In this document: piece by piece, positions 53,460 through 64,000 of the stretch | How the letters are laid out: each line of letters opens with the position of its first letter | Numbering within the stretch: position 1 is the stretch's first letter | Assembly (NCBI RefSeq): GCF_000283155.1 | Contig: NW_004454178.1 | Span: 3,992,960-4,056,959, forward strand | Direction of reading: 5' to 3' | Source: Ceratotherium simum simum | Taxonomy: Eukaryota; Chordata; Mammalia; Perissodactyla; Rhinocerotidae | DNA length: 64,000 nucleotides | Notes under the pieces: model-generated | What the model saw: only the letters and a program-made list of their open reading frames with translations | Databases searched by the model: none | Told to the model about the DNA's origin: nothing | Made by a program: the position numbers and the translations under genes

Positions 53460-53790
53460 TCCATCCCCAAATCCACTCCTGTCCCCAGTCTTCCCCACGT
53501 CAGTAAACGACATCACTATTCACCAAGTTGCTTAGGCCAAAAACTAGCAGTCATTCCTGACACTCTTATTCCCTCACATGCCACCTCCAATCCATCAGCA
53601 AGTCCGAATCCGATAGGCTCTGCTTACGCAATACGTCTGCCCACTTCTCACCATCTCCACAGCTCTCGCTCTGGTTGGATCTACCAACATCTTTCACACA
53701 GGCCTCCTTCATGTCATCTTCATGCACAACTACTCCCTCCAGCCTCTCCACAGAGTATCCTTTTTGAAACATATATCACCCCCTACTATT
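53460..53790 (+). mobile_element. L2 LINE fragment, upstream part
   Basis: ctagcagtcattcctgacac, tcacatgccacctccaatcc, atcagcaagtccgaatccga and tctccacagctctcgctctg resemble the L2 region that precedes the segment at 56695-57240. The two may be parts of one L2 split by about 2.9 kb of other sequence. Confidence 0.55.
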
Positions 53791-53794
53791 CTTC

Positions 53795-54950
53795 TCATTG
53801 ACACCGCTATAACCACACTGGTCTTGCTGTTCCTCAAATACACCAAATATGCAAAGTTTTACAATTCCCAAGAAGGATCCTAATACATTTAAATTTACTA
53901 AATCTGACACTTTATGTAACAGTATATTTTTGGCTGACAGATCTCGGGCCCAAAAAGTAATCTCCACTCTCTAGCCCCAATTCTGTTTGTAACCATTGGT
54001 GTGCTTGACAACCTTTATTCTGTAAAGGGAAGAAGAAGGAGGAAATTGAACTGAAGGTTAATAACAGAATAAGTACAGAGGCAAAAATACAGCATACTCT
54101 CTGTTCCCCATGGGAGTCCTTGCCTGAGATTAAATGCTTACAGTAAAGGAATGAGGGCCACGAAATGATGGAACTATGTTTCATGAGAAATAAAATTCTG
54201 GAAGAGACATTATGTCCAGCAACTCATCAAGAGGCCCTTTTTGATATTCTGGACATTAGCAGAGTTTGTTTAAAGCCCAGGTGACATGGTGTGGCACAGA
54301 GTTGGGGAGAGGGCTCCTTAGAAAAAGAATCTCAGGGACCACATACGGCATCCTGGATATGAGCACTAGCTTTCTCCTTAAAAGTAGTGACAGTGTAGGA
54401 TCTTTGTCCTTGAACTTCTTGTGCTGCAGATGTGGACATCTGGGAGCCAGATGAGGGATGGCAGGCAATGGTTGGTAGTGACAGGTGAAAGAATGGTTTC
54501 CAGACATAAGTGAGGTGATATGATAGTGGGCTCCCAGAGGCAACTGGGAACACTACTAAGAAGGCTAATTGCCATGAAATCAGGACAGTAGGGCTGGTAT
54601 TGGGGAACCCAAGCTACCTTAATCTTACTAAAGTATACGTGTCTTTATGTGGAAGTCATGGGCTGGTGAGATCTGTAGGATCTAGGTTCCGCCTATAGGT
54701 GAAGTCCAACATTTTTCTTTTATTCTGAGCTTTCTAATGGAGACTAAACAAACATGGTCTTTTGTGTCACTAGTTTCAGGCTCATTTACTTTGGCCTTCA
54801 CACTTTTATTTGATGCTCCGGCCATTATACAGAATTATACAACAAAATGGTTTTATATCATACTTCATTTTCACCAAGAAATAAACCAATTTAAAAACTG
54901 AAGTTTTTTAAAAATTGCAGATGTAATTAGTGAAGATGACATATGACCAG
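53795..54950. other. Intron 3 DNA, nothing recognised
   Basis: Moderate GC around 54090-54560 with several overlapping minus-strand ORFs and no known domain. Confidence 0.4.
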
Positions 54951-54954
54951 TACC

Positions 54955-55115
54955 CATATAAAGAGGAGAAATTTGGACACAGACATGTACACAGGGAGAA
55001 CGTGCGTAAAGGCAAAGATCAGAGTGATGCATTTACAAGCCAAGGAACGCCAAAGATTGCCAGCAAACCAGAAGTTAGGAGAAAGGCATGGAACAGATTC
55101 TTCATGGAACAATGA
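54955..55115 (+). mobile_element. MLT1-type LTR fragment (ERVL-MaLR)
   Basis: gagaaatttggacacagaca, tgtacacagggagaacgtgc and tttacaagccaaggaacgcc match the MLT1 LTR interior. Ends are missing. Confidence 0.55.
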
Positions 55116-55134
55116 ACTCCTTAAAATTAGTAGG

Positions 55135-55600
55135 CAGATGTTTGTGTAACAACTTTAAAGAAGGTTCCAAGATGGGTTCCCAAGAATAAAATTTTACTGT
55201 TGCTTCAATTATTAGACTATAGATAAAAAAATGTGGACTTTGTTCTTCCTGAACTTAATTACACATTTGAAGAAACCTCTCACAATATTCTTGAGGTCAA
55301 AATGAAGAAATGTACAGGAAATAATATGAGAGTTAGGTACCTTCACAACAGGTTGAACAACCAACCACACCCAAAGAGTGTTGATTAATGAAAAGATGTT
55401 AGCTTGAAGAGAGGTCTCCAGCTGTACACCACAGGACTACTTGAACCAGACTGAAAAGAAACATGCAAAGCATGTTTATCAAACCTGTGGACGACACGCA
55501 GCTGACAAGGATACCTGATCCTCTGAAAGACTGAGTCTGGATTCCAGAAATCATCTAACTATGGAATCACTGAAGGAATTAAGAGATGTTTCACCAGTAG
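55135..55600 (+). mobile_element. L3/CR1-type LINE fragment
   Basis: ctctcacaatattcttgagg, gagttaggtaccttcacaac, aggttgaacaaccaaccaca, cccaaagagtgttgattaat and catgtttatcaaacctgtgg are in the order of the CR1-like L3 3' region. Confidence 0.6.
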
Positions 55601-55604
55601 ATAA

Positions 55605-56690
55605 GGAACAGGAGAAGGTAGATATGAAAGCTCAAGGCTAGATCTATGGAAGATGTATGATCAACGAAGTTCTTATTTATCTCAGATCTTAATAAAAAAA
55701 AGAATATTTCACTTCTCTCTACCACTATCACTTTAGTTCTAATTAATATACTATTTTGCTTAACTTTTGCTGGTTTCCTTATGTCCACTAGTTTCCCCAT
55801 TTCTTATCTTGCATTTTCCAACCCATTTTCTACAAACCAAGTTAAGCCATCTTCTATAAACTGTAATCATAATGACCTGCTCTACCATTTCAAGGTACAA
55901 TTGTGGTCATATTTAAATTTTTACTTTAAATATAACTGGCTAGAGCCCTCGCCTGCCCTAAAAGTGTAGTCTACATACCATAATGCAAGGAGGAGTGGTA
56001 AGCACTAACTAGTTTGCTACTCCTAAGGCTATCGGTCTTTTATCACCCATCAATGCTGGTCCCCTCTGTCATGGTACCATCCTTGCTCCCGATTCAAGCC
56101 ATAGTGGTTTGACAATCCTGTTTCATTTGGTGTCCAGCTCAGTCATGGGTGCTCTAACTCTATGGTTGACATTTAACATCATCAGCTGCTCTTCTACACT
56201 GCAGAATTCCATGATGATGTCTACACAACTTTCCAGCATCAGCCCCACTAGCTCAAAAGCTCTTCTGAGTGTTGGTTCCTAGGCTGGGTTCCCCTTTTCT
56301 GTCCTCAAGTCAATTTTTCCTCGAGGTAATTTTATTTAAGGACTCTCATTGCTCTTTCCTGAGACTGGGTTTTGGTCAGGGCCACATAGCTCCATCCCAA
56401 CAGAGATCAGGTGTTAGTTCTTTTTCTCCCAGAAGGCCTTGAGCATCGTATGTAAATTGAGCTCCTCCTCCCCAAGAACCAGCTTTACAGAGCAGAACAC
56501 ACCTAAATACTCAGGGAGTGGCAGCCTTTTATTAATGAAACCAGAAAACTTTCTACTGGAAGACAACAACATCTGTGTCCTTGCTCTACATTTGCTTAAC
56601 TAAGAAAGTCATTGAAGGAAGAGAGAAAATCAGCCTTTCTAAATTTAAAAACCTGCCCCCCCACCAAAAAAAAAAACACATAAATCCTGC
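55605..56690. other. Intron 3 DNA, origin unclear
   Basis: 56040-56490 is CT-rich and even in composition and could be an unrecognised old LTR or DNA element. No gene seen. Confidence 0.35.
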
Positions 56691-56694
56691 CAAG

Positions 56695-57240
56695 TCAGTA
56701 TTCAAAATCTTTCAATAGCTACTCATTTGCACTGGGATAAAAATCCAAACTTCTTCCCATGATCTACAAGAAAGTATATATCATATGGCTCCTTCCTACC
56801 TCTCCAGCCACAACACGTCGCATCCTTCATCTCACTGGCAAATACTAGGCCCAACTGCCTTCTTTCATTTCTTTAATGAATAAAAACAGCTTTCTCCTAC
56901 CTTAGGGCCTTTGCACACATACATACACCCGTCTCTCATACACCACTGCTCTGTGGTATCCCCTCCTTACCTAGTCTTCAGCTTAAATTGCACCTCTTCT
57001 AAATATTCAATATAAACCAAGGCCCCAATGCTTTTTCATCGTCGCCTTGTTCTTTTCCTTCACAGCACCTATCATAAATCGTTATTACAATTTCTGCATG
57101 TGCTCACATTTTTAACGTCTTCTCTCACGCTGGACTGTAAGCTCTGTAAGGACAGAGCCATGTCTGTTTTTTTCATTACTGTAGAGTAAGTTCAGTGCCT
57201 GGTACATCATAAACATCAGCAAATATTTCATGAAACTAAA
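56695..57240 (+). mobile_element. L2 LINE fragment, 3' part
   Basis: Typical L2 3' order: tccaaacttcttcccatgat, ccttagggcctttgcacaca, cttcagcttaaattgcacct, ctggactgtaagctctgtaa and ttcagtgcctggtacatcat. Confidence 0.75.
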
Positions 57241-57390
57241 TAATAACTAGAAGTTCCCAACCAGGGAACCACCAACTTTACAGGCTTGGAAAAAATCTTC
57301 ATTGTACATCAAAGGTTTTGCAGAAGGGACCCTGAGTTAGAAAGAAACATCAACTACATGAACTCTAACTTTCTAGTTCTGGGACTAATA

Positions 57391-57880
57391 CAGTAGTCCC
57401 CCCTTATCCTCAGGGGATACATTCCAGGACCCCCAGTGGACGCCTGAAACCATGGAGAGTATGAACCCTGTACATACTGTTTTTTCCTATACATACATAC
57501 CCATGATAAAGTTTAATTTATAAATTAGGCACAATAAGAGAATAATAGCACTTTGGGGCCATTATTAAGTAAAATACAGGCTACTTGAACACAGGCACCG
57601 CGATACCACCACAGTCCTCTGATAACTGAGATGGCTGCTAAGTGACTGGAGGGCAGACAGTGTATGCAGCATGGATATGCTGGAAAAGGGGATGATTCAT
57701 GTCCTGGGCAGGATGGAGAGGAACCACGAGAGATTTCATCATATTACTCAGAATGGCACACAATTTAAAACTTATGAATTGTTTGTTTCTGGAATTTTCC
57801 ATTTAATGTTTTCAGACCACGGTTGACCGTGGGTAACTGAAATTATGGAAAGTGAAATCACAGATAACGGGGGACTACTG
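57391..57880 (-). mobile_element. Tigger-derived MITE (internal deletion form)
   Basis: 490 bp flanked by TA (57389-57390 and 57881-57882). The left end is CAGTAGTCCCCCCTTATC. Both outer regions match the Tigger at 49095-50065, but the transposase region is gone: gagaataatag is joined directly to cactttggggccat. Orientation follows the larger copy. Confidence 0.93.
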
Positions 57881-57899
57881 TACTTTGTAAGATATAGGC

Positions 57900-58480
57900 T
57901 GCTTTATGGAGTCTAAGAAGAGAAAGTCATTATAATCTGAGAAGTTAGTAAAAGTTTCAAGAAGGAATTACCTGAGATAGAACTGACACAGAACTTAAAG
58001 GAAATGTTTGACTTGGAATGGCACATGATAGCGAATTTCAGACGTGTGAAAATCAACAACGGGAATCATAAAAAGGGAAATGAGGGGCCGGCCCCACGGC
58101 ATAGTGGTTAAGTTTGGTGTGCTCTGCTTCAGCGGCCCAGGTTCAGTTCCCAGGCACGGACCTACACCACTTGTCAGCAGCCATGCTGTGGCAGCAACCC
58201 ACACACAAAATAGAGGAAGACTAACACAGATGTTAGCTCAGGGCAAATGTTCCTCAGCAAAAAAGAAAGGGAAATGAAAACATCTAGTATGAGAAGATCA
58301 ACCTGACTTCTTTTAAGAGAGGCACGGAATAACAGGTTAAGCAGAAATGGTAAGGTCAGTTGATAAAGGGTTTGAACTGAGTTCTAATTTCCACCTTTTG
58401 GTCATAGGAGTGATGAAATTAGGGAGATTCATCTGGCTATATGAATATATTAATGAGAAAAGCAGATAAAGGTAAAGTGC
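57900..58480 (-). repeat. Probable L2 fragment split by an ERE
   Basis: Antisense L2-like phrases on both sides of the SINE (ggaattacctgagatagaac before; aggagtgatgaaattaggga after). The assignment is weak. Confidence 0.4.
58084..58264 (+). mobile_element. ERE-type SINE
   Basis: ggggccggccccacggcata to gttcctcagcaaaa. Flanks aaagggaaatga and aaagggaaatga-like sequence form the target-site duplication. The second tail block is absent. Confidence 0.92.
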
Positions 58481-58752
58481 CAGTAAGAGGCTACTAACCT
58501 ACCAGAATAATTATGAAGCTAGAAGTAAAGGCAGGAGTGATATTCTACATATTTAACAATTACATAAATTGATACACAGCAGAGAGGCAGTAGTTCCCAC
58601 AAGCAACAGCAGGAGAGAGCTGGCAAGAGACTACCACAGCTTCAGGAGTACTCGGCACTTGCTGGGGATGGGAGGTTATCAGCACTGTCTCCAGGGATAA
58701 CCTGGAGACAGTCTGGGCCCCCACTGGCCTGGGAAATGAGCTTCATAGGAAG

Positions 58753-59190
58753 ATGGAGGCTGCTATGCATGAGCTGAGAGAGGCCGGCTGGCTAGCTGAT
58801 AGTGTACTCAGCAACAGGGTACTCATGAAGCTGTGGGGATGGATAGAGTACAGCTATTCAAGGGACTTGGGGAAAAAGCTATTTCTCAAACCTGCACAAA
58901 AGCATTTTAGTATTTTAGCAGCCAGTATAACTGTACCTGTGAGTGCTGGGTGCATATCAGCCCTGGGCAAAGAAAGCCTAGATGACCCAAGGAGCAGTAT
59001 GATGAGAGAGGACAGGGTCACACCAAGAGAAATCTTAAAGGAAAAAAATAAGAAACTAGAGGACAAGCTAAGTATGGGAAACCACATTCATCAAGGATTC
59101 CAAGATTTCAATCCTAAAGAAGCATATGGACTAGAGAGTTATATTAATGACAGACACAAGATATTTTGGAAACAGAATAAATTTGAGTGA
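58753..59190 (+). CDS. Unrecognised 145-codon ORF, probably chance
   Basis: This is the longest open frame in the window. It starts M-E-A-A-M-H-E-L-R and ends K-Q-N-K-F-E. The middle is lysine-rich with a short helical-looking stretch. I recognise no domain, signal peptide or membrane segment. It is intronic, on the strand opposite IKZF2, with no promoter or splice context. In 64 kb of AT-rich DNA one frame of this size is expected by chance. Confidence 0.1.
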   Translation: MEAAMHELREAGWLADSVLSNRVLMKLWGWIEYSYSRDLGKKLFLKPAQKHFSILAASITVPVSAGCISALGKESLDDPRSSMMREDRVTPREILKEKNKKLEDKLSMGNHIHQGFQDFNPKEAYGLESYINDRHKIFWKQNKFE

Positions 59191-59532
59191 AGGAGCATAT
59201 GAGAATTCTGAGTTTTTAATCTGTTGATCTTAAGATGTTATTTGTAGTTATTTCTAAATATCCTAAAGGCAGCTAGAAATAGAAATCTGAAGTTCAAACC
59301 TGAACTCAAAGTTGCAGATTTTAGGAAAAACTAACGAAAAATCAGTATAAATGTGATAGTTGTAAGTATGCTCTTTAAGTAAGTGAATATTATAATGAAC
59401 TGTTGCTAGAGAGATAGCTTTTAGGATAAAGTATATTAAAGTTAACCAAAATATACTATTAAATTAAAAATTAGGGTGTTACATAATATTGCACCAAATA
59501 AAACATTCAATAAACCCAAGATTCATTTACAA

Positions 59533-59595
59533 CAGTGATCCTCAACCAAGGATGCATACTAGAATGATTTGGGTAATTTTTTAAAATATACTGAC
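59533..59595 (+). mobile_element. hAT-Charlie (MER5-like) element, left part
   Basis: cagtgatcctcaaccaagga and gcatactagaatgatttggg resemble the MER5 start. The remainder lies beyond the LTR at 59596-59986 (about 59987-60020). Confidence 0.55.
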
Positions 59596-59986
59596 TTCTA
59601 TGGACTGAATTACATCCCCCCACACAATTCATATGTTGAAGCCCTAACCCCCAATGTGATGGCATTTGGAAATGGGGCCTTTGGGAGATCATTAGGTTTA
59701 GATGATGTCATGAGGGTGGGGCCCTCATAATGGGATTAATGCCCTTTTAAGAAAAGACACCAGAGAGCTTTCTCTCTCTCTACCCTCCCCCCGTCTCTCT
59801 CTATGCCATGTGAAGAGACAATAAGATGGTGACGATATGCAGGCTGAGAAGAGATTTCTCACCAGACCCAACTATGCTGGTACCCTGATCTCAGATTTCC
59901 CTCCAGAACTGTGAGAAAATCAATTTCTGTTGTCTAAGCCACCTAGCCTAACTATTTTGTTATGGCAGCCTGAGCTGAATAATACA
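59596..59986 (+). mobile_element. MLT1-type solo LTR (ERVL-MaLR)
   Basis: Full LTR order: tatggactgaattacatccc, cccaatgtgatggcatttgg, gtggggccctcataatggga, cagaactgtgagaaaatcaa and ttttgttatggcagcctgag, ending aataca. Flanking ctgac (59591-59595) and ctgat (59987-59991) fit a 5-bp target duplication. No internal retroviral sequence is present. Confidence 0.85.
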
Positions 59987-60114
59987 CTGATACTTGACCA
60001 ATGAAATCAGAACCACTGAATTAAAACATATTCTAAGATTGCAAAAATAACTATATACAATTTAGTCACCTAACTAAATTGATTGAAATATTCTACTAGG
60101 AAGATCTATGACCT

Positions 60115-60195
60115 AGGAAAAAGTATCCAGCACACAGTAAGCACTCTATAAACATTTGTTGCATGAACAAATCTATGAATGAATGAATGCATACA
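60115..60195 (+). repeat. L2 3'-end fragment
   Basis: gtatccagcacacagtaagc, actctataaacatttgttgc and a closing gaatgaatgaatgc. Confidence 0.65.
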
Positions 60196-60199
60196 GGCA

Positions 60200-61125
60200 T
60201 GACTACATAAAAATGATCTAGTGAGAGAACGTATATAAAGTCAAATATGACAAGCTGAGAACATATAAAAACTTAAATAATCTTCAATGAAGAGATATAC
60301 AACAAGTGTTTATCTAGATAATGAAAATTGTTTAAACACTGATGAGTCAACAATTTAAAACCATGCATTTTTACTCATTTTAATTATATAATGAACTCTT
60401 TAATTATTCAATGGTATACAACAAACATTTCAAAGATTAACTGTTTAAAAATATTTTTATTAAAACTAATATAACTTTGAGACTGCTTTTTATCTAGTTT
60501 TACTGAAGTTTCTTATGGTGAAAATAGGTCTGTTAATGAAAGTCTGAAGAACACACTGACATTTAAATTTATGTTGAGAAGTACACTTTGTTATTTCACT
60601 AAATCTAAAGAAAAATAAGTTATTGCATGCATTTCAACAGAATCAAAACTCAAGAAAAATTCTTCATTTACTATTTCTAGCTCATCTAAGGATATTAGTT
60701 CCATTTACTAAAGAGAGAACTATAGATATTTAAAATGAAATGTAAATATTATAATTTGTAGTAAAAAAATCCCATTTGCATTTTCCTTAATATCAGGTGA
60801 TATTCATAAGTAACCCATTTCTGGGTTATAATGACTACTAAACATCATGCAGCCTATGAGAAGATAACCTGGAACACACATCTAGAGGAGCCTAGAGAAG
60901 CCACTGGAGCAGAAGGTACAGCTGAAGTCTCAAAAAATAGCACCCGTTCTCTGAGGATAAGCTGCGTGATCAAGACAGCATCATACTCTAAACTTGACAC
61001 AAATTTCACAAACTTAATAGCTAAAAGATTGACTCTAAAAATGTCTAAGAATATCTAAAAATGTCTAAAAATAGCAACTCAAGCCTGGCCCCCCAAAATA
61101 AAGCTGCGGATAATTATATGTAAAT
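60200..61125. other. AT-rich intron 3 DNA, nothing recognised
   Basis: A small degenerate repeat of aaaatgtctaa occurs near 61035-61072. No gene or repeat family assigned. Confidence 0.4.
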
Positions 61126-61129
61126 TTTG

Positions 61130-61850
61130 ATATTTTTTTTTCCTTCTGATTATCAAAGAAATAAGTCCTCATTATACAACATCGGTATACACAGAGATAC
61201 ATAAACCAATGCTCACAAACCTTATCCTATGTTTAACATTTCAGCAAGTCTCTTTCTGTTGTTTCTTTTCAAGGAGACTTGAAATTATATATATTATTAA
61301 ATAAATTATATATATATATATAATATGTACTATATACTATTTACTCCCCTAAAGTAGTCTAAGCATTTCTCATTTCATTAATAAAATCTTCATCAACGTT
61401 ATTTTCTAACGTTACATAATACTTCATCTTATGGAGTAACTGTATTTACTTAAGCATTATTTCCAAAAATAATTTCCAATAATAATGCTTCAGTGACCAT
61501 ATTTATGCATAAACTTCTATCTGTATTTCTGATTAGTTTCTTAAGATTAGAGTCTTAAAAGAGGCATTAGTAGGTCAAAAACCAGTATGGACACTATAAG
61601 GGTCCTGATATATACTACAAAATTTCCTTCTAAAATGAAGCACCAATTTATACTTCTGTGAGTATAAGTACTGTGTGAAAACATCAACACTACCAATAAT
61701 GTTGTCAATCAAACCAACACAACATCAGTAATGTAAAATAATCCCAGTAGTTGTAATCTGTTTTTTAATATCATGGGTGAAACATGGTACTTCATTTTTT
61801 AACGTGTATTTCATGATTGTAAATAGGGATGAACATTTCGTCCTTTTTCG
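61130..61850 (-). mobile_element. Old L1 (L1M-like) fragment
   Basis: Antisense old-L1 phrases: atgcttcagtgaccatattt, tagtaggtcaaaaaccagta and accaatttatacttctgtga. A TA run lies at about 61286-61325. Confidence 0.55.
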
Positions 61851-61854
61851 TATT

Positions 61855-62960
61855 TTTAAAAGGTGATAAAGATGAGTTTGTTGTGCAAGCTATTAACTCC
61901 TGAGATTCAAAAATATTTTGAAAAGTGCCAAGTTAATATCAGTCACTGAAAAACTAAACTATCATTGCCTTTACATTTTAAGACTAAGAGATAATACATT
62001 GAATATGCAGTAAAATCAAGGCTGTTGGTATACTTTATAACAAGATGATTTATTATGCTAATTTAATATACCTATGGAATCATTTTAGCTGTTCAAGTTA
62101 AATACGGTGGTTCTAAAAATATTCAGCAGTTGGAAATAATCAGACATAAAATAAATTGATACACATTTTAAGACATTTTATTAATGAATAATCATATCTA
62201 AAGAATTAAAGTAAAATTCCGTCTCTGCTATAATTATCAAGTAGATGAGAGAAAAATAAAACTCTGCAAAGTTAAGCAAATAGTTATACTGTATAGTCTG
62301 TATAATATAATACCAATTCTCTTTCTCAGGACTTGTTTTTTTACTTTTGCCAACAATATTTTAAATCTCAACATTCCTACCTGATTTAATATTTTTTAAG
62401 TACTCAGAAACCTCCACATTTAGCCCTTATGTGCAGTAGATGAGTTACTTAGATGACTTTTAGGATCAATCACATCCATGAGATTCTATGACAATGAAAT
62501 ATAATTAAATTTAATTAACAAACTCTTTAAGTCCTGACTTCTTCTATAAGGGGAAATAGTGATTCCCAGATTAGAGGTTACAGTGTTCCAGAACTTGGCA
62601 GACAGCACACAGAGATGTTCAATAAATGTTAATCTCTCTCCCTCCACTCCTTGCTCTCCCACCCTTCCCTCCACCAGTATATACTTATTGACAAATCAAT
62701 GATTTATTTGTAATGAAATATGTGATAAAATATGATATAACCACATATTTACAGTATCCATCACCAAATATCTTTATATTCTATTAACAATGTTGAATGT
62801 AATCTGTCAAAGTTCAGGATCATATCAAAGGACGCTTTTCAACTCAATATTGAAAAACAAAAGACACTATGAATTACAGAGCATTTTTTTGCAAGGGTAA
62901 TTAAAACAGCTATATGTAGAAATTAACCTCAGAAAATCCCAGGAATTAGGTCAGCTATAA
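61855..62960. other. AT-rich intron 3 DNA with weak MIR/L2 traces
   Basis: A probable L2 or MIR tail near 62580-62630 (gttcaataaatgttaatctc). Otherwise nothing recognised. Confidence 0.4.
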
Positions 62961-62970
62961 CATTCTGTAT

Positions 62971-63094
62971 CAGTGGTTCTAGACCTTCATTGTGCATAAG
63001 AATCATCTAGAGAAATTAAAGAATCACTATAGATGCCCGAGCCCACCCTTGAAGATTTTGATTAAATTGGTCTGGGGTGGGGCAAAAACATCAG
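62971..63094 (+). mobile_element. hAT-Charlie (MER5-like) element, left part
   Basis: cagtggttctagaccttcat, gcataagaatcatctagaga and gtctggggtgggg are MER5 boxes. The right part continues at about 63344-63406 (gagttgagat) after the ERE. Confidence 0.75.
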
Positions 63095-63343
63095 TTTTTT
63101 TTTTTTTTTTTTGCGAGGGAGATCAGCCCTGAGCTAACATCTGCCAATCCTCCTCTTTTTGATGAGGAAGACTGGCCCTGGGCTAACATCCATGCCCATC
63201 TTCCTCCACTTTACATGGGATGCCGCCACAGCATGGCTTGCCAAGCAGTACGTCAGTGCGCGCTCGGGATCCGAACCGGCGAACCCCGGGCCACCGCAGC
63301 GGAGCGCACGCACTTAACGGCATGCGCCACGGGGCCAGCCCCT
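63095..63343 (-). mobile_element. ERE-type SINE, CpG-rich (probably youngest copy)
   Basis: Long T-run, then gcgagggagatcagccctga to ggggccagcccct. The head keeps many CpGs (cagtgcgcgctcgggatccg, gcggagcgcacgcactt), as expected for a recent insertion. Flanks acatcagttttt and gcatcagtatttttt form the target duplication inside the hAT element. Confidence 0.95.
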
Positions 63344-63409
63344 GGCATCAGTATTTTTTAAACATCCCCAGATGACTCTCCGTGCAGCCAGAGTTGAGAT
63401 CAACTTAGG

Positions 63410-63490
63410 AGAAAATAAGATACAGAGGAGTTGAGTGATTACAAAGGAAACCAGTGAAGAAGCTGAGACTAGAATCCACATCTCCATTCT
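63410..63490 (-). repeat. MIR-like fragment
   Basis: gagtgattacaaaggaaacc and gctgagactagaatccacat resemble the reverse-complement MIR. Confidence 0.4.
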
Positions 63491-63494
63491 TAGG

Positions 63495-64000
63495 AATTAT
63501 AAGAAAATATCACTCTAGAGTCAAAAGAGGTTTCAGTGTCTGATATGACATAACCTGAAAATATTTAAACACATTATTGAGGCAGGCACCACATTTAATC
63601 TGCATTTAACCTTACACGAAATGGTGATAGTCTACAGTCATCCTTACTAATTGCCATGAATGGTCTTTCCATCACACTACCTTAATTACAGAACTAACAT
63701 TTCCTTTGCTTTACACTCTGAAGAAAATTTTTAAAAAACTCAAAGTCTAAAGTAAAAATTAGCAATGACTTTTTGCTATGTAAAGAGAAATAAGTCTTCG
63801 TCACTAATCTATTCTATACCAAAATGAACAGACAGCAGGAGAAAATGTGAACAGAAGCACTGCCTTAGGTGATGGGCAAAGAGTCTCCAAAGCAAAGCGC
63901 TCGCTCACTCTGTCCTGGTTGAAACCTGTTTGTCTGGGGATTGGCTCAGCTCTTCCAGTTCCAGCTTCCCAGCCTTCCAGTGTGCTGAGGTGACCTCAGT
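63495..64000. other. Intron 3 DNA at the window end
   Basis: The last 120 bp are less AT-rich (aagcgctcgctcactctg and onward), but no exon or promoter signature was recognised. Confidence 0.35.

Noticed and set aside
54256..54575. Four overlapping ORFs on both strands
   Set aside because: No domain is recognisable and several frames are open at once, which fits local composition and not coding.
63880..64000. Less AT-rich end as a possible promoter or CpG island
   Set aside because: Only a few CpGs and no exon or promoter elements are visible in the 120 bp available.

Overview
The window is nuclear DNA from a placental mammal of the order Perissodactyla, most likely a horse or close relative. 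The order is inferred from ten copies of one tRNA-derived SINE of the equine repetitive element (ERE) type, most of them with recognisable target-site duplications. Other repeats are ancient and shared by placental mammals: MIR, L2, L3/CR1, old L1, MLT1, ERVL, Tigger and hAT. Species is not resolved from sequence alone.

The only gene recognised is IKZF2 (Helios, an Ikaros-family C2H2 zinc-finger transcription factor), on the minus strand. Two internal coding exons are present. The one at 19046-19312 carries the acidic linker and zinc finger 1. The one at 12464-12631 carries zinc fingers 2 and 3, the core DNA-binding pair. Both have AG/GT splice sites and join in matching phase. I found no preceding exon up to 64000 and no following exon (zinc finger 4) down to 1. 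The window is therefore part of intron 5 (1-12463), intron 4 (12632-19045) and at least 44.7 kb of intron 3 (19313-64000). Exon numbers follow IKZF1 usage.

Layout. 1-4945: AT-rich intron with an ERE and MIR debris. 4946-10540: a decayed ERVL-type endogenous retrovirus, antisense to IKZF2, with a hAT element inserted. 10541-12463: unique intron containing a perfect composite SOX-OCT motif. 12464-19312: the two exons and intron 4. 19313-64000: intron 3. Intron 3 holds a 32-bp alternating palindrome, an old L1 split by an ERE, a 5'-inverted (twin-primed) L1, nine EREs including a close inverted pair, two Tigger elements of which one is an internal-deletion form of the other, an MLT1 LTR inside a hAT element, and two CpG-enriched unique patches (about 29585-29860 and 34300-34565).

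No operon, CRISPR array, true tRNA or rRNA gene, or clearly new system is present. The second-look items are regulatory candidates (SOX-OCT site, CpG patches), RNA-structure candidates (inverted ERE pair, palindromes) and instructive repeat histories. Repeat family names come from pattern recognition, and their boundaries are approximate unless an end or target-site duplication is stated.
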